From Aerococcus viridans (GTDB lineage Bacteria; Bacillota; Bacilli; Lactobacillales; Aerococcaceae), in NCBI RefSeq assembly GCF_002871935.1, contig NZ_PNHQ01000002.1, positions 62,001 through 126,000 of the forward strand: a DNA stretch of 64,000 nucleotides, written 5' to 3'. Positions 33,742 to 43,502 of the stretch are shown here, piece after piece. Under the pieces are notes generated by a model. It did no database searches. It saw nothing but the letters and a program-made list of their open reading frames with translations, and was not told the DNA's origin. The position numbers and the translations under genes were made by a program. Each line of letters starts with the position of its first letter. Positions within the stretch are counted from its first letter, which is position 1.

Positions 33742-34998
33742 TTAAGCGATTTTTTTGCCTTCTAAATCAAATAAATCCGGTTCAATATCATCATTAATGA
33801 CCGAAGCTGTAATCGTCACTTTTGAGACGTCATCACGAGATGGAATCTCAAACATAATTTCTAACATTGCTTCTTCAATAATTGAACGGAGACCACGGGC
33901 TCCTGTTTTACGGTCTAAAGCCTTCTGTGCTATCGCATCAAGCGCTTCATCAGTAAATGTAAGTTCAACATCATCCATCTTTAACAATTGCTGATATTGC
34001 TTTACTAAAGCATTTCTTGGTTTTGTTAAAATATGAACTAAATCTTCTTTGGTTAACTTATTTAAGTTAGCCATAATTGGTAAACGACCAATAAATTCAG
34101 GAATTAATCCAAATGTTTGTAAATCTTGAGGAATAGCCTGTTGCATAATCGCATCATTATCATTTAAAATCTGATTCTTTGAACTATTACCAAAACCGAT
34201 CACTTTTTCCCCGAGGCGTTCTTTAATAATTGGTTCAATACCGTCAAAGGCACCACCTACAATAAAGAGTATATCGGTTGTATCTACTTGAATCAATTCT
34301 TGATGTGGATGTTTACGCCCACCTTGTGGCGGAATGTTTGCTTCAGTTCCTTCTAAAATTTTCAGTAACGCCTGTTGAACACCTTCACCAGAGACATCAC
34401 GTGTAATGGAAACATTTTCTGATTTACGCGCAATCTTATCAATCTCATCAACATATATAATCCCTTTTTGGGCACGCTCCACGTCAAAATCAGCAGCCTG
34501 TACTAATTTGACTAAGATATTTTCAACATCTTCCCCAACATAACCCGCTTCTGTCAATGTCGTTGCATCCGCAATCGCAAATGGCACGTCCAAAATACGC
34601 GCTAACGTTTGAGCTAAGTATGTTTTTCCTGAACCAGTTGGTCCCATTAATAGAATATTACTCTTTTGAAGAGAAATGTCATCATCAGCAGCTTCGTTGT
34701 TAGAAGAAATACGTTTGTAATGGTTATATACTGCTACTGACAAAGTCTTTTTGGCTTGATCCTGGCCAATAACATAATCATCTAAGATGGAACGAATTTC
34801 AGTTGGTTTTGGTGGTTCAACCATTGTATAAGATTCTTCTCGTTCTTGGCTAACTTCTTCATCAATAATTTCCTGACACAGTGCTACACATTCATTACAG
34901 ATATAAACACCCGGTCCAGCGATGATTTTGTCTACCTCATCTTGTGATTTTCCACAAAAAGAACAGTGAATCGTTGTTTGTTCATCATCATTATACAT
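33742..34998 (-). CDS. clpX: ATP-dependent Clp protease ATP-binding subunit ClpX
   Basis: The 418-aa protein has the N-terminal C4 zinc finger ([11 protein letters not shown]...CNEC), Walker A GPTGSGKT, Walker [10 protein letters not shown], and the pore and ClpP-binding region (a G-F motif IGFGNSSKN near residue 265). It unfolds tagged proteins for ClpP. The gene has its own promoter region upstream and a terminator downstream. Confidence 0.97.
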   Translation of the reverse strand: MYNDDEQTTIHCSFCGKSQDEVDKIIAGPGVYICNECVALCQEIIDEEVSQEREESYTMVEPPKPTEIRSILDDYVIGQDQAKKTLSVAVYNHYKRISSNNEAADDDISLQKSNILLMGPTGSGKTYLAQTLARILDVPFAIADATTLTEAGYVGEDVENILVKLVQAADFDVERAQKGIIYVDEIDKIARKSENVSITRDVSGEGVQQALLKILEGTEANIPPQGGRKHPHQELIQVDTTDILFIVGGAFDGIEPIIKERLGEKVIGFGNSSKNQILNDNDAIMQQAIPQDLQTFGLIPEFIGRLPIMANLNKLTKEDLVHILTKPRNALVKQYQQLLKMDDVELTFTDEALDAIAQKALDRKTGARGLRSIIEEAMLEIMFEIPSRDDVSKVTITASVINDDIEPDLFDLEGKKIA

Positions 34999-35033
34999 GC
35001 TATCCGTTCTCCTTTCCCTTTTTACATCATCTT

Positions 35034-35115
35034 ATTGTGCCAAATTCTTGACTTTAAGTCAATTTAAATGTCTTCATTTTATATGTTTTAGGTCTATTGT
35101 ATATCATATATGATA
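35034..35115. promoter_or_regulatory. Divergent control region of clpX and the nucleoside transporter gene
   Basis: On the minus strand TTGACT (35057-35062), 17-base spacer and CACAAT (35034-35039) may be the clpX promoter; the -35 lies in a near-palindrome TTGACTTTAAGTCAA (35048-35062). On the side of the transporter gene a perfect palindrome TATCATATATGATA (35102-35115) could bind a regulator. No CtsR-type heptad repeats are seen. Confidence 0.4.
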
Positions 35116-35239
35116 AGTCTAAAAATGTAACCAGTTTATCGTTCGGGAATTCTTTTAAATTACTAGTATTTTACTAGTCAATATTTTATAATGATTAGCA
35201 GTGCAAAAATTTGAATAAAAATAAGAAAAGGAGATCACT

Positions 35240-36439
35240 ATGAGTATTATTCGCGGAATTATCGGTCTAATTGTCATTGGACTTATTGCTTTATTACTTA
35301 GTAAAGACCGTAAGAACGCCCGTATTAAACAAGTAGGCATTTTATTGATTATTATGTTTGTTTTAGCCTTCGTTGGTTTAAGAACAAGCTTTGGGATCGC
35401 AATTTTGGAAGGTATATCAGAGTTCTTTAACTGGTTAATCTTACAAGCAAATGGTGGTACCGAATTTGTTTTTGGTGAGGGATCCACAGGATATGGTATT
35501 TTCTTCCTAAACGTTTTAATGCCAATCGTATTTATTTCTGGTTTGATTGGTATCCTTCAATATATTAACGTCCTACCATTTATCGCTAAATTCTTAGGTA
35601 AAGCCCTTAATAAGGTGACTGGTATGGGGGAAAATGAATCATATATTGCTATCATGATGGCCATGCTTGGCCAATCAAACGGTTTCATTACAATTAAGCG
35701 CTACATTGATAAATTCTCGCCCGAACAAATATTTACATTTGCGTTAATGGGGTTATCTTGTGTATCTGCTACGACTATTGCTTCTTATATGCAAATGGTT
35801 GATGGTAAATTTGTAGTAGTAGCCATTCTTTTAAATGTCTTTGCCGCTTTCGTCATCGTCTCATTGATGACACCATATAATCCACAAACTCTTCAGGTAG
35901 ATTTTAACCCTATTGAAGAAGCTAAGGAAAATGAAGGTATTGAAGAAGAAAACTTTTTCTCCGTATTGAGCGACTACATCTCTAGTGGTTTCCAAATTGC
36001 TTTAGCAATTGCTGGATCATTAATTGGTTTTACAGCTTTAATTACCTTCCTTAATTCATTAGCTAGTTTGGTATTTGGCATAGATTTCTTTACTATCCTT
36101 GGTTACGTTTTCTCCCCACTTGCATATATAATGGGTGTTCCAAGTACGGATATCGTAAGCGCTGGTTCTATCATGGCTTCCAAATTATTAACCAATGAAT
36201 TTGTCGCCTTAGGTGAAGTTCAAGCGGTTGCAGGACAAATAACAGAGAAAACAATGGCAATGATGTCAACTTATGTTATCTCATTTTCAAATATCGCAAC
36301 TGTCGGCATGATTATTGCTTCTGTAAAAATTATGTCAACTAAACAGGCCAAAGTTATCGCAAACAATACATGGCGTTTAATCATTGCATCAGTCTTAGTA
36401 TCTATGATTTCAGCAACAATAGTTGGTTTCTTCTTCTAA
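35240..36439 (+). CDS. nupC: NupC-type concentrative nucleoside transporter
   Basis: The 399-aa protein has about ten membrane segments. The central region ALNKVTGMGENESYIAIMMA and the C-terminal GVPSTDIVSAGSIMASKLLT fit the CNT family, which takes up nucleosides with protons or sodium. TGSGENESY-like and G-Q-S-N motifs contact the nucleoside in known members; here MGENESY and LGQSNGF. It is followed by a nucleoside hydrolase gene, so uptake and breakdown are paired. AAAAGGAGATCACT precedes the ATG. Confidence 0.9.
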   Translation: MSIIRGIIGLIVIGLIALLLSKDRKNARIKQVGILLIIMFVLAFVGLRTSFGIAILEGISEFFNWLILQANGGTEFVFGEGSTGYGIFFLNVLMPIVFISGLIGILQYINVLPFIAKFLGKALNKVTGMGENESYIAIMMAMLGQSNGFITIKRYIDKFSPEQIFTFALMGLSCVSATTIASYMQMVDGKFVVVAILLNVFAAFVIVSLMTPYNPQTLQVDFNPIEEAKENEGIEEENFFSVLSDYISSGFQIALAIAGSLIGFTALITFLNSLASLVFGIDFFTILGYVFSPLAYIMGVPSTDIVSAGSIMASKLLTNEFVALGEVQAVAGQITEKTMAMMSTYVISFSNIATVGMIIASVKIMSTKQAKVIANNTWRLIIASVLVSMISATIVGFFF

Positions 36440-36480
36440 TTTAGAAAGCTGGTTCATCAATCCATTTTAATAAACTTGTA

Positions 36481-36530
36481 TAAGGCATTGTCTTTCTTCT
36501 ATCAATTTGAAAGCCAATGCCTTATACTTT
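36481..36530 (+). terminator. Hairpin between nupC and the nucleoside hydrolase gene
   Basis: TAAGGCATTG (36481-36490) pairs with CAATGCCTTA (36515-36524), with an inner CTTTC/GAAAG pair. The T-tract is short, so the terminator is probably partial and may allow read-through into the hydrolase gene. Confidence 0.55.
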
Positions 36531-36577
36531 ACTTAGGATAAGATATTAAAATATCCAACTTTTTAGGGGGTTTAAAT

Positions 36578-37516
36578 ATGAAATTAATCTTAGATTTTGA
36601 TACGGGTATTGATGATGCAATGGCTATTGCACTTGCTTTGGGCGAAGAAGATGCAGAAGTAATCGGTATTACATCTGTATTTGGAAATGCTGAAGTTGAC
36701 AAGTGTGTCCACAATGCCTCAGCGGTATTAAAATTATTGGACCGCGAAGACATTCCGGTTTTCCGAGGCGCTGCCCACAAGATTGGCGCAAGTGAAGATT
36801 ATATCCAAGAAAAAGCATCTGGTATCTTTCATGGGCTAAATGGCCTAGGGAATATTGAATTACCTGCTGGCAATAATATCTCTGATCAAGATGCTATCGA
36901 TTTTATTATTGAGTCTGCAAACAAATACGGTGAAGAATTAGTCTTAGTAACAACAGGACCTTTAACAAATGCTGCATTAGCAATTCAAAAGGATCTACCT
37001 GCTATGCAAAAAATTAAAGGTATTGTATCAATGGGCGGTGCGCTAACTGTACCAGGAAATGTTAGCCCCTTTGCTGAAGCAAACTTCTGGAAAGACTCTG
37101 AAGCAAATAATATTGTTTTCGATTCTGGATTGCCTATTAAAGTGATTGGTTTAGATGTTACTTTACGAACGCTAATCACCGACACTGATATTGCACCTTG
37201 GTTAGAAATGTCTGAAGCTGCCCAAGTTTTCCATGAAATTGTCACTTACTACTTTAAAGCTTACGCTAATTCATATGAAGACCTTACAGGTTGTGCATTA
37301 CATGACCCATTGGCTGTCTCTGTTGCACTTAACAGCGACTGGGTGACTGGTGAAACATTCCGCATCAAGAGCTTATACGGCGAGCAAGAGGGGCGCTTAG
37401 TTCAAGATCAATCAGCATTAAACCGTAACGAAAAACCAAATGTATTTGTTGCGCTAGGTGTTGACGCAGAAAAATACAACAAACATTTCTTAGATACTAT
37501 CAAAAAAGCATTTTAA
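36578..37516 (+). CDS. Inosine-uridine-type nucleoside hydrolase
   Basis: The 312-aa protein starts KLILDFDTGIDDAMAI, the calcium-binding D-x-D-x-x-x-D-D motif of nucleoside N-ribohydrolases. LVTTGPLTNAALAI and the late GCALHDPLAV (with the second metal Asp) complete the family pattern. It splits ribonucleosides into base and ribose. The exact base specificity cannot be read. It is probably functionally linked to the upstream NupC-type transporter. A strong terminator follows. Confidence 0.92.
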   Translation: MKLILDFDTGIDDAMAIALALGEEDAEVIGITSVFGNAEVDKCVHNASAVLKLLDREDIPVFRGAAHKIGASEDYIQEKASGIFHGLNGLGNIELPAGNNISDQDAIDFIIESANKYGEELVLVTTGPLTNAALAIQKDLPAMQKIKGIVSMGGALTVPGNVSPFAEANFWKDSEANNIVFDSGLPIKVIGLDVTLRTLITDTDIAPWLEMSEAAQVFHEIVTYYFKAYANSYEDLTGCALHDPLAVSVALNSDWVTGETFRIKSLYGEQEGRLVQDQSALNRNEKPNVFVALGVDAEKYNKHFLDTIKKAF

Positions 37517-37530
37517 TAGTTAGCGCGTAA

Positions 37531-37591
37531 AAAAACCGAGCACAGGCTCGGTTTTTTTCTACATATGGGAAAGCCAGTAACTCACTGGCTT
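37531..37591. terminator. Two hairpins between the convergent hydrolase and tig genes
   Basis: CCGAGC/GCTCGG (37536-37551) with seven T on the plus side and A on the other side is a two-way terminator. AAGCCAGT/ACTGGCTT (37571-37591) is a second hairpin nearer tig. Together they separate the two convergent genes. Confidence 0.8.
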
Positions 37592-37612
37592 TTATGTTCG
37601 AATAATCTTAAA

Positions 37613-38893
37613 TTATGCTTCTTCTACAGTGTCAGTGATTAAAGCCATTGCTTTCTTCAATGCAATATCATTTTTTAACATGTCTTCTGTTACGACATTT
37701 TTAACTTCTTCAACAGTCATGTTGTAAGTTTCAGCTAATGTAGCAATTTCTTTTTCTACATCTTCAACTTTTGCAGTAATGTTTTCATCTTCAACGATTT
37801 GCTCAAGAATTAAGTTCGTTTTTACGCGTGTATCAGCATCTTCTTCGAATTGAGCATGTAAGTCAGCTTCAGTTGTACCTGTTAATTGGAAGTACATTTC
37901 TTTAGAGATACCTGAACGTTGCATTTCGTTTAAGTAGTGATCCATTTGACGGTGAACTTCTTCATGTACCATTTCGTGTGGTAATTCAGTAATTTCAGCG
38001 TTCTCTACTGCTAAACGTAAAGCTTCTTCTTCACGAGCTTCTTTAGCTGCTGCTTCTTTTTGCTCAGTTAATTCTTTACGGTATTTTTCTTTTAATTCGT
38101 CTAAAGTTTCAACTTCTTCATCAACATCTTTAGCAAATTCATCATCTAATTCTGGCACTTCTTTAGTTTTTACTTCATGTACTTTCACTTTAAAAGTAGC
38201 ATCTTTACCAGCTAATTCATCCGCATGATATTCTTCAGGGAAAGTAAGGTTTACTTCTACTTCATCGCCTTCTTTTACACCAACTAGTTGGTCTTCAAAA
38301 CCAGGGATGAATGAGTTAGAACCTAATTCTAATGAATGGTTTTCCCCTTTACCACCTGCGAAAGCTTCGCCATCTTGGAAACCTTCATAGTCGATAACTA
38401 CTGTATCGCCATTTTCAGCAGCCCCATCTTTTAATGCTAATTCACTTAAATTAGCTTGCGCTGCAGATAAACGATCATTGATTTCTTCTTCAGTCACTTC
38501 AACTTCTTGTTTAGAAACAGTTAGGTTTTTATATTGACCCAATTTAACTTCTGGTTTAGTTGCCACGTATGCAATTAATTCCCAGTCAGCATTTGGCTCG
38601 GCAGATTTAATATCAAAGCGAGGTTGTGTAACAATATCCAAGCCTGATTCTTCAACAGCTTTTGTGTAGGCTTCTGGTAAAACGATGTTTACAGCATCTT
38701 CAAGTAAAGTTTGTTCACCAAACATTCTCACAAACATTTGATAGTTTACTTTTCCTTTACGGAAACCTGGTACAGATACATCCTTTTTAATTCGGTTAAA
38801 AGCTTGTTTCTTAGCTTGTTCTGCATCTTCTTTTGCTACGGTAAAGTGTAAAATACCTTCATTTGTTGATGTTTGTTCATAATTTACTGACAT
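37613..38893 (-). CDS. tig: Trigger factor
   Basis: The 426-aa protein has the N-terminal ribosome-binding domain with VPGFRKGKV (signature G-F-R-x-G-K), the central FKBP-type prolyl isomerase domain (ENGDTVVIDYEGFQDGEAFA, LGSNSFIPGFEDQLVG), and a helical C-terminal chaperone domain. It assists folding of new proteins at the ribosome exit. AGGGGAATTTAA precedes the ATG. Length is normal. Confidence 0.96.
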   Translation of the reverse strand: MSVNYEQTSTNEGILHFTVAKEDAEQAKKQAFNRIKKDVSVPGFRKGKVNYQMFVRMFGEQTLLEDAVNIVLPEAYTKAVEESGLDIVTQPRFDIKSAEPNADWELIAYVATKPEVKLGQYKNLTVSKQEVEVTEEEINDRLSAAQANLSELALKDGAAENGDTVVIDYEGFQDGEAFAGGKGENHSLELGSNSFIPGFEDQLVGVKEGDEVEVNLTFPEEYHADELAGKDATFKVKVHEVKTKEVPELDDEFAKDVDEEVETLDELKEKYRKELTEQKEAAAKEAREEEALRLAVENAEITELPHEMVHEEVHRQMDHYLNEMQRSGISKEMYFQLTGTTEADLHAQFEEDADTRVKTNLILEQIVEDENITAKVEDVEKEIATLAETYNMTVEEVKNVVTEDMLKNDIALKKAMALITDTVEEA

Positions 38894-39151
38894 TTAAATT
38901 CCCCTAACTCTAGTTATATTTACTAATCGATTACGTATTTATGCATAATCTTGACATCATAAAATACTACACTAAAACTCACGAGTTGTCTAGTTAATGA
39001 GCCAAAATCGCCTTTAATGTTATAATAAACTTGAGGTTTTTTCTTGTTTTTATATTAAAATCCATGATAAAACTATTGTACAAAGGACAAATAGGATAGA
39101 ATAGAATAAATATGGTCTCTTAGATAATGACCATATCTAAAGGAGGGCATC

Positions 39152-39760
39152 ATGAGATATCCTAATGGTAAAATCTACCATAATCAGACAAAACATTCCC
39201 TATCCCCAGCTTCTAAAGGGAAGTCAAGCTTTGCTAAACGTGGTATGAAGTTAGAAGAAATGATTAATCAGACCAACCAGTGGTATTTATTGCGTGATAA
39301 AGCTGTTATTCACAAAAAGCCAACACCTGTTCAAGTTGTGTCAGTTGACTACCCAAAAAGAAGTCGTGCAAAAATAACAGAGGCTTACTATAAATCTGCT
39401 TCCACAACAGACTACAATGGTATTTACAAAGGAAAGTATCTTGATTTCGAGGCTAAACAAACTAACCTTAAAACTAAATTTCCTCTTCATAATATTCATC
39501 AGCATCAAATAGATCACATGACAAATTGTGCCAAGCATGGTGGTGTTTGTTTTGTCATATTTCTATTTAAAGAACTTCATGAAGCCTATGTATATCCCAT
39601 TACTGCTTTATTAGAAGATTGGACAAATTTTTTAGCTAACGATATCACTGCAATCCCTTTGAAAAAAATTCAAACTAAAGGTTTTTCAGTAGATATGGGC
39701 TACCAACCCCAAATTGACTATTTAGCAGCAGTGGATAAAATGATAGCAGTGAGTGATTAA
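39152..39760 (+). CDS. recU: Holliday junction resolvase RecU
   Basis: The 202-aa protein reads YPNGKIYHNQTKHSLSPASK at the start, then FAKRGMKLEEMINQTNQWY, and the nuclease core YKGKYLDFEAKQTN (D...E-x-K). It cuts Holliday junctions and takes part in chromosome segregation. It is followed by pbp1A after 30 bases, the usual recU-pbp pairing in Firmicutes. AAAGGAGGGCATC precedes the ATG. Confidence 0.96.
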   Translation: MRYPNGKIYHNQTKHSLSPASKGKSSFAKRGMKLEEMINQTNQWYLLRDKAVIHKKPTPVQVVSVDYPKRSRAKITEAYYKSASTTDYNGIYKGKYLDFEAKQTNLKTKFPLHNIHQHQIDHMTNCAKHGGVCFVIFLFKELHEAYVYPITALLEDWTNFLANDITAIPLKKIQTKGFSVDMGYQPQIDYLAAVDKMIAVSD

Positions 39761-39790
39761 AATTAAACAAACTTACTAGGAGTGATAAAC

Positions 39791-42226
39791 ATGAGTCAAG
39801 ATCAAAACTCAAGACGACGAAGTCAAAACAATAGAAAATCGTCTAAGAAAAATCAACGCAAGCGAAGCTCGTCAAACCGTTCTGGTATGGCCCTTTGGAA
39901 AAAGATTTTAATTGGGATTGTTGGACTAGGTGTAGCTATAGGGGTTGCCCTTTCCATTATTGCTTTTTTATGGATTTCTGATAGCCCTTCAATTTCTGAA
40001 GAAGATTTGTATGGCACGATTGCATCAAGTGTATATGATAACGAAGGTAATGTCGTTTATGAAACAAGTCAAAATGATCGTATAATTGTTGACGAAAATG
40101 ATATTTCACAACAAACATTTGATGCTGTAATATCTATTGAGGACCGCCGTTTTATGAAGCACAACGGTTTTGATCCTATTCGTATAGCAGGTTCATTTTT
40201 AGCTAACTTAAAGGCGGGTGGGATAGCACAAGGTGGTTCAACCCTAACCCAGCAATTGGTTAAATTGACCTCTTTTTCAACGAATGAAGAGGACCAGACC
40301 TATAAACGAAAAGTGCAAGAAATTTGGTTAGCAATTCAAGTAGAACAAGACTATTCTAAACAAGAAATTTTTGAGTTTTATATTAATAAAGTATATATGG
40401 CGAATGGTGTCTATGGTATGGGTACTGCTGCTGAAGTATATTATGGTCAATCATTAAGTGAACTATCTTTAGCGCAAACCGCCCTACTAGCCGGAATGCC
40501 CCAGGCACCAAATGCTTATGATCCATATTCTGAACCTGAGGCTGCTTTAGAGAGAAGAAATCTTGTACTTTCTGAAATGCTAGATAATGAAAAAATTACC
40601 CAAGAAGAATATGACGAAGCTGTTGCAACGCCTATCGATGAAGGCCTATTAGATATCGAAAGTGAATCTACTGCTGAAACACAAACGGCAATTATGCTAG
40701 ATGCTTATATTCAAGAAGTTGCTGCTGAAGTGGAAGAAGCTGGGTATGATATGTATTCAGATGGTTTACAAATCTATACACACCTAGATATGGATGCGAT
40801 GACTGAAATCTACAATACGATCGAGGATGAAGATGGTTATTTCTTCACAAACGATAATATGCAAGCCGCGGCTTCACTTGTAGATACTGAAACAGGACAT
40901 ATACTCGCCCTTTATGGCGGCCGTAATCAAGATGGGCAACTATCATATAATCGCGCAACTCAGTTAGAACGAAGTGTTGGCTCATCAATTAAACCATTTG
41001 CTGATTATGCAACGGCTATAGAGTATCTGAATTATTCAACTGAATCCTCTATTAAAGATGAGGAACACGAATTCTCAAGTGGTGATGAAATTAACAACTG
41101 GGATAACTTATATCAAGGTACTATTACACTTCGCCAAGCCTTAATTGGTTCACGTAATATTCCAGCTTTAAAACTACTGCAAGAAGTAGGTACTGAACAA
41201 GTAAATGAATTCCTACAAAGTATGGGCATTGTGTTAAATGACGGAAATGGTGTTTACGAATCAAATGCTATTGGTGGTGAGATTACACCATTACAATTAA
41301 GTGCTGCCTTTGCTACTTTAGGTAATTATGGTGAATATAACCAGCCACGTGCGGTTGATTATTTCACAACGATAGATGGTGAAGAAGTTACTATTGATTC
41401 AACAAGCAATCAAGCAATGGATGAGTCCACTGCATATATGGTAACCGATATGCTCAAAGATAACTTCACGGATACTGCATACGGATTATCTACTAACTAC
41501 CATACAGCTGGTCTAGCTGAAGCAGGTAAGTCTGGTACCACCAACTATACAGAAGAGCAAGCTGCTGAACTCGGTGTTGACTCAAGTGCTGTACCGGATA
41601 CCTGGATGTCAGGTTATACAACTGATTATGCCCTATCAATTTGGACTGGTTATGATAACCCATTCTCTACCGATGAGGTCGGTTATATTGATGGACCAGA
41701 TCGATATATCGTAAGTTATCTATACCAAGCTATTATGGGATACCTATCCACTACTTCAGAAAATGCGGATTGGGTACAGCCTGATTCAGTACATGAAGTG
41801 AAATTAGTTAAAGATGCAATACCAGATGAATTCCCAACTAATGCGACACCTTCATCACAGGTGTTAACTGGTTTAGCAAATGATAGCCTTTATAAGGATT
41901 ATCAAAATTGGCTAGCATCTGGAAATGCGATTGTTCAATCATCGTCGTCTTCTAGTCGTGTATCTTCTAGCAGCTCAAATTCACCTGCTTCATCGTCAAG
42001 TTCAAGTGCATTATCATCAGTTGAAGAATCGATGGAGGAATCAAGTTCTTCTGATATTGAAACATCTGAATCAAGTGAGAGTGATGGTTCAGAAGTGGAG
42101 GCCCCTTCAAGTGAAGTGGATTCTTCAACTTCCGAATCTATACCTGAAGAACAACCAAGTGCTTCTTCATCAGTATCAAGTCCAGCAGGTTCTGATGATA
42201 CTATAGGTGAAGATGAAGCTGCCTAA
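39791..42226 (+). CDS. pbp1A: Class A penicillin-binding protein 1A
   Basis: The 811-aa protein has a short basic cytosolic tail and one membrane helix (about residues 35 to 60). The GT51 transglycosylase domain follows (IEDRRFMKHNGFD, GGSTLTQQLVK), then a transpeptidase domain with S-x-x-K (SVGSSIKPF), S-R-N (GSRNIPAL) and K-S-G-T-T. The last 110 residues are Ser/Glu-rich and of low complexity. It polymerises and cross-links peptidoglycan. The ATG at 39791 follows TAGGAGTGATAAAC; an in-frame ATG three codons earlier is less well placed. Confidence 0.95.
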   Translation: MSQDQNSRRRSQNNRKSSKKNQRKRSSSNRSGMALWKKILIGIVGLGVAIGVALSIIAFLWISDSPSISEEDLYGTIASSVYDNEGNVVYETSQNDRIIVDENDISQQTFDAVISIEDRRFMKHNGFDPIRIAGSFLANLKAGGIAQGGSTLTQQLVKLTSFSTNEEDQTYKRKVQEIWLAIQVEQDYSKQEIFEFYINKVYMANGVYGMGTAAEVYYGQSLSELSLAQTALLAGMPQAPNAYDPYSEPEAALERRNLVLSEMLDNEKITQEEYDEAVATPIDEGLLDIESESTAETQTAIMLDAYIQEVAAEVEEAGYDMYSDGLQIYTHLDMDAMTEIYNTIEDEDGYFFTNDNMQAAASLVDTETGHILALYGGRNQDGQLSYNRATQLERSVGSSIKPFADYATAIEYLNYSTESSIKDEEHEFSSGDEINNWDNLYQGTITLRQALIGSRNIPALKLLQEVGTEQVNEFLQSMGIVLNDGNGVYESNAIGGEITPLQLSAAFATLGNYGEYNQPRAVDYFTTIDGEEVTIDSTSNQAMDESTAYMVTDMLKDNFTDTAYGLSTNYHTAGLAEAGKSGTTNYTEEQAAELGVDSSAVPDTWMSGYTTDYALSIWTGYDNPFSTDEVGYIDGPDRYIVSYLYQAIMGYLSTTSENADWVQPDSVHEVKLVKDAIPDEFPTNATPSSQVLTGLANDSLYKDYQNWLASGNAIVQSSSSSSRVSSSSSNSPASSSSSSALSSVEESMEESSSSDIETSESSESDGSEVEAPSSEVDSSTSESIPEEQPSASSSVSSPAGSDDTIGEDEAA

Positions 42227-42256
42227 TTAATCATGATCTCTAAATAATAAATTGTA

Positions 42257-42427
42257 GAGGCTGGGACAAAAAATGTCTCAGCCTCTCTTTGCTATATAAG
42301 AACGTTTATAATCGGGTGCCAAAAGTCAGCATTGTCCGATACTGCCCAAATGTCTCCAATAACATTTCATTATTGTTCGCCTTTTGGTTCAGTACGTCAA
42401 TTCTAAACGACTATTGTCTCACCTTCT
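42257..42427 (+). repeat. 171-bp non-coding repeat, copy 2
   Basis: Same length and about 85 percent identical by eye to 29718-29888. It begins with a good hairpin (GAGGCTGGGAC with GTCTCAGCCTC, one G-U), followed by TCTTTGCTATATAA, and ends ACTATTGTCTCACCTTCT. The first hairpin has a T-rich sequence after it and may also act as the pbp1A terminator. The ends are imperfect inverted repeats of each other. Confidence 0.8.
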
Positions 42428-42492
42428 ATTTATTGTGCTTTTTAAATGAAGCCTTTATAATAGAAATAATCAAACAAAAAGAGGGGGAAATT

Positions 42493-43440
42493 ATGTTTGC
42501 ACTAGATTACTACGATACCGTAACCATTCCATCTGCATCAAAAGACCGCCCTTACATCCCAGTTTATGCATGGCAAGAAGCAGAATATCCAAAGGCCATT
42601 ATCCACATTGTCCATGGGATGTCAGAATTTGGTGGCCGTTATAAAAAAGTAGCAGAGTCATTTATAGCGCAAAATTTTCTAGTCATTGCTCATGATCACA
42701 TTGGACATGGCGGGCTAGCTAAGGAACACAACCGCCTAGGTTATTTTGGTACAACAGATGCTGGGCATATTATGGTTGAAGATCTACATCGTGTAGTTCA
42801 AAAAACAAAAGAACATTATCCAGATTTACCTTACTATATCCTCGGTCACTCTATGGGTGCTTATATTACTCGTTTATATCTTGGAAAATATAGCCAAGAA
42901 ATTGATGGTGTCCTCCTTAGCGGAACTAATACAAATAGTCCTTTATTCGCAACTGGTGCTGCCTTGGCACCAATCTTAAATATCCTTCATCCTGACGCTT
43001 ATAATTATTATATTCATCAAAAGTTATTTGGTACCGGTCTCTCCGATGATCCTAGCGTTGCTAATTCGTATCCAGAATATTGGTATCCACCTAATAATGG
43101 TGAAGAACGCGATTGGCCCCTAGTCGGCTTTGTTTTTACTAATAATGGATTTGCAGAATTAGTCAAAATTGCCCATAAAGCAACAATAACTTCATGGACC
43201 CGAAATATCCGTAAAGACTTGCCAATTGCTATTATTGCTGGTCGTAACGATCCTTTGATCAATGGCGGAAAAGAAACCCAAAAACTAGCCAAAGAACTGA
43301 TCCGTGCTGGTTTCGAAGATGCCACCATCATGATGTTTGAAGATAGAGGTCATGAGTGCTTAATGTATGGTAATACAAAGCCTGTATATCAGATGATTAA
43401 CAATTGGTTTAAAAAACAACTTAAAACATCTTCTAAATAA
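42493..43440 (+). CDS. Alpha/beta hydrolase, lysophospholipase or monoacylglycerol-lipase type
   Basis: The 315-aa protein has an HG-type motif (IHIVHGMSEFGGRYKKVA), the nucleophile elbow ILGHSMGAYITRLYL (G-H-S-M-G), an acid in AGRNDPLINGG and the histidine in EDRGHECLM. This is the layout of serine hydrolases of the Hydrolase_4 family, which cut ester bonds in lysophospholipids or monoacylglycerols. The substrate is uncertain. The ATG at 42493 follows AGAGGGGGAAATT; an upstream frame through the repeat is not coding. Confidence 0.88.
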   Translation: MFALDYYDTVTIPSASKDRPYIPVYAWQEAEYPKAIIHIVHGMSEFGGRYKKVAESFIAQNFLVIAHDHIGHGGLAKEHNRLGYFGTTDAGHIMVEDLHRVVQKTKEHYPDLPYYILGHSMGAYITRLYLGKYSQEIDGVLLSGTNTNSPLFATGAALAPILNILHPDAYNYYIHQKLFGTGLSDDPSVANSYPEYWYPPNNGEERDWPLVGFVFTNNGFAELVKIAHKATITSWTRNIRKDLPIAIIAGRNDPLINGGKETQKLAKELIRAGFEDATIMMFEDRGHECLMYGNTKPVYQMINNWFKKQLKTSSK

Positions 43441-43452
43441 ACGCACATTATT

Positions 43453-43491
43453 AAAAAGCACGCCTGTCATTTTTCGACAAGCGTGCTTTTT
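43453..43491. terminator. Two-way terminator between the hydrolase gene and nrdF
   Basis: AAAAAGCACGC (43453-43463) pairs with GCGTGCTTTTT (43481-43491), with CTGTC/GACAA inside. The A and T tracts let it end transcription from both convergent genes. Confidence 0.85.
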
Positions 43492-43502
43492 ACTGTTTTT
43501 CA

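Noticed and set aside
41925..42206. Open frame overlapping the end of pbp1A
   Set aside because: It is the shifted reading of the Ser-rich repeats, rich in Leu, His and Gln, with no ribosome binding site.
42289..42492. N-terminal extension of the hydrolase through the 171-bp repeat
   Set aside because: The extension reads non-coding repeat sequence; a good ribosome binding site and ATG are at 42493.
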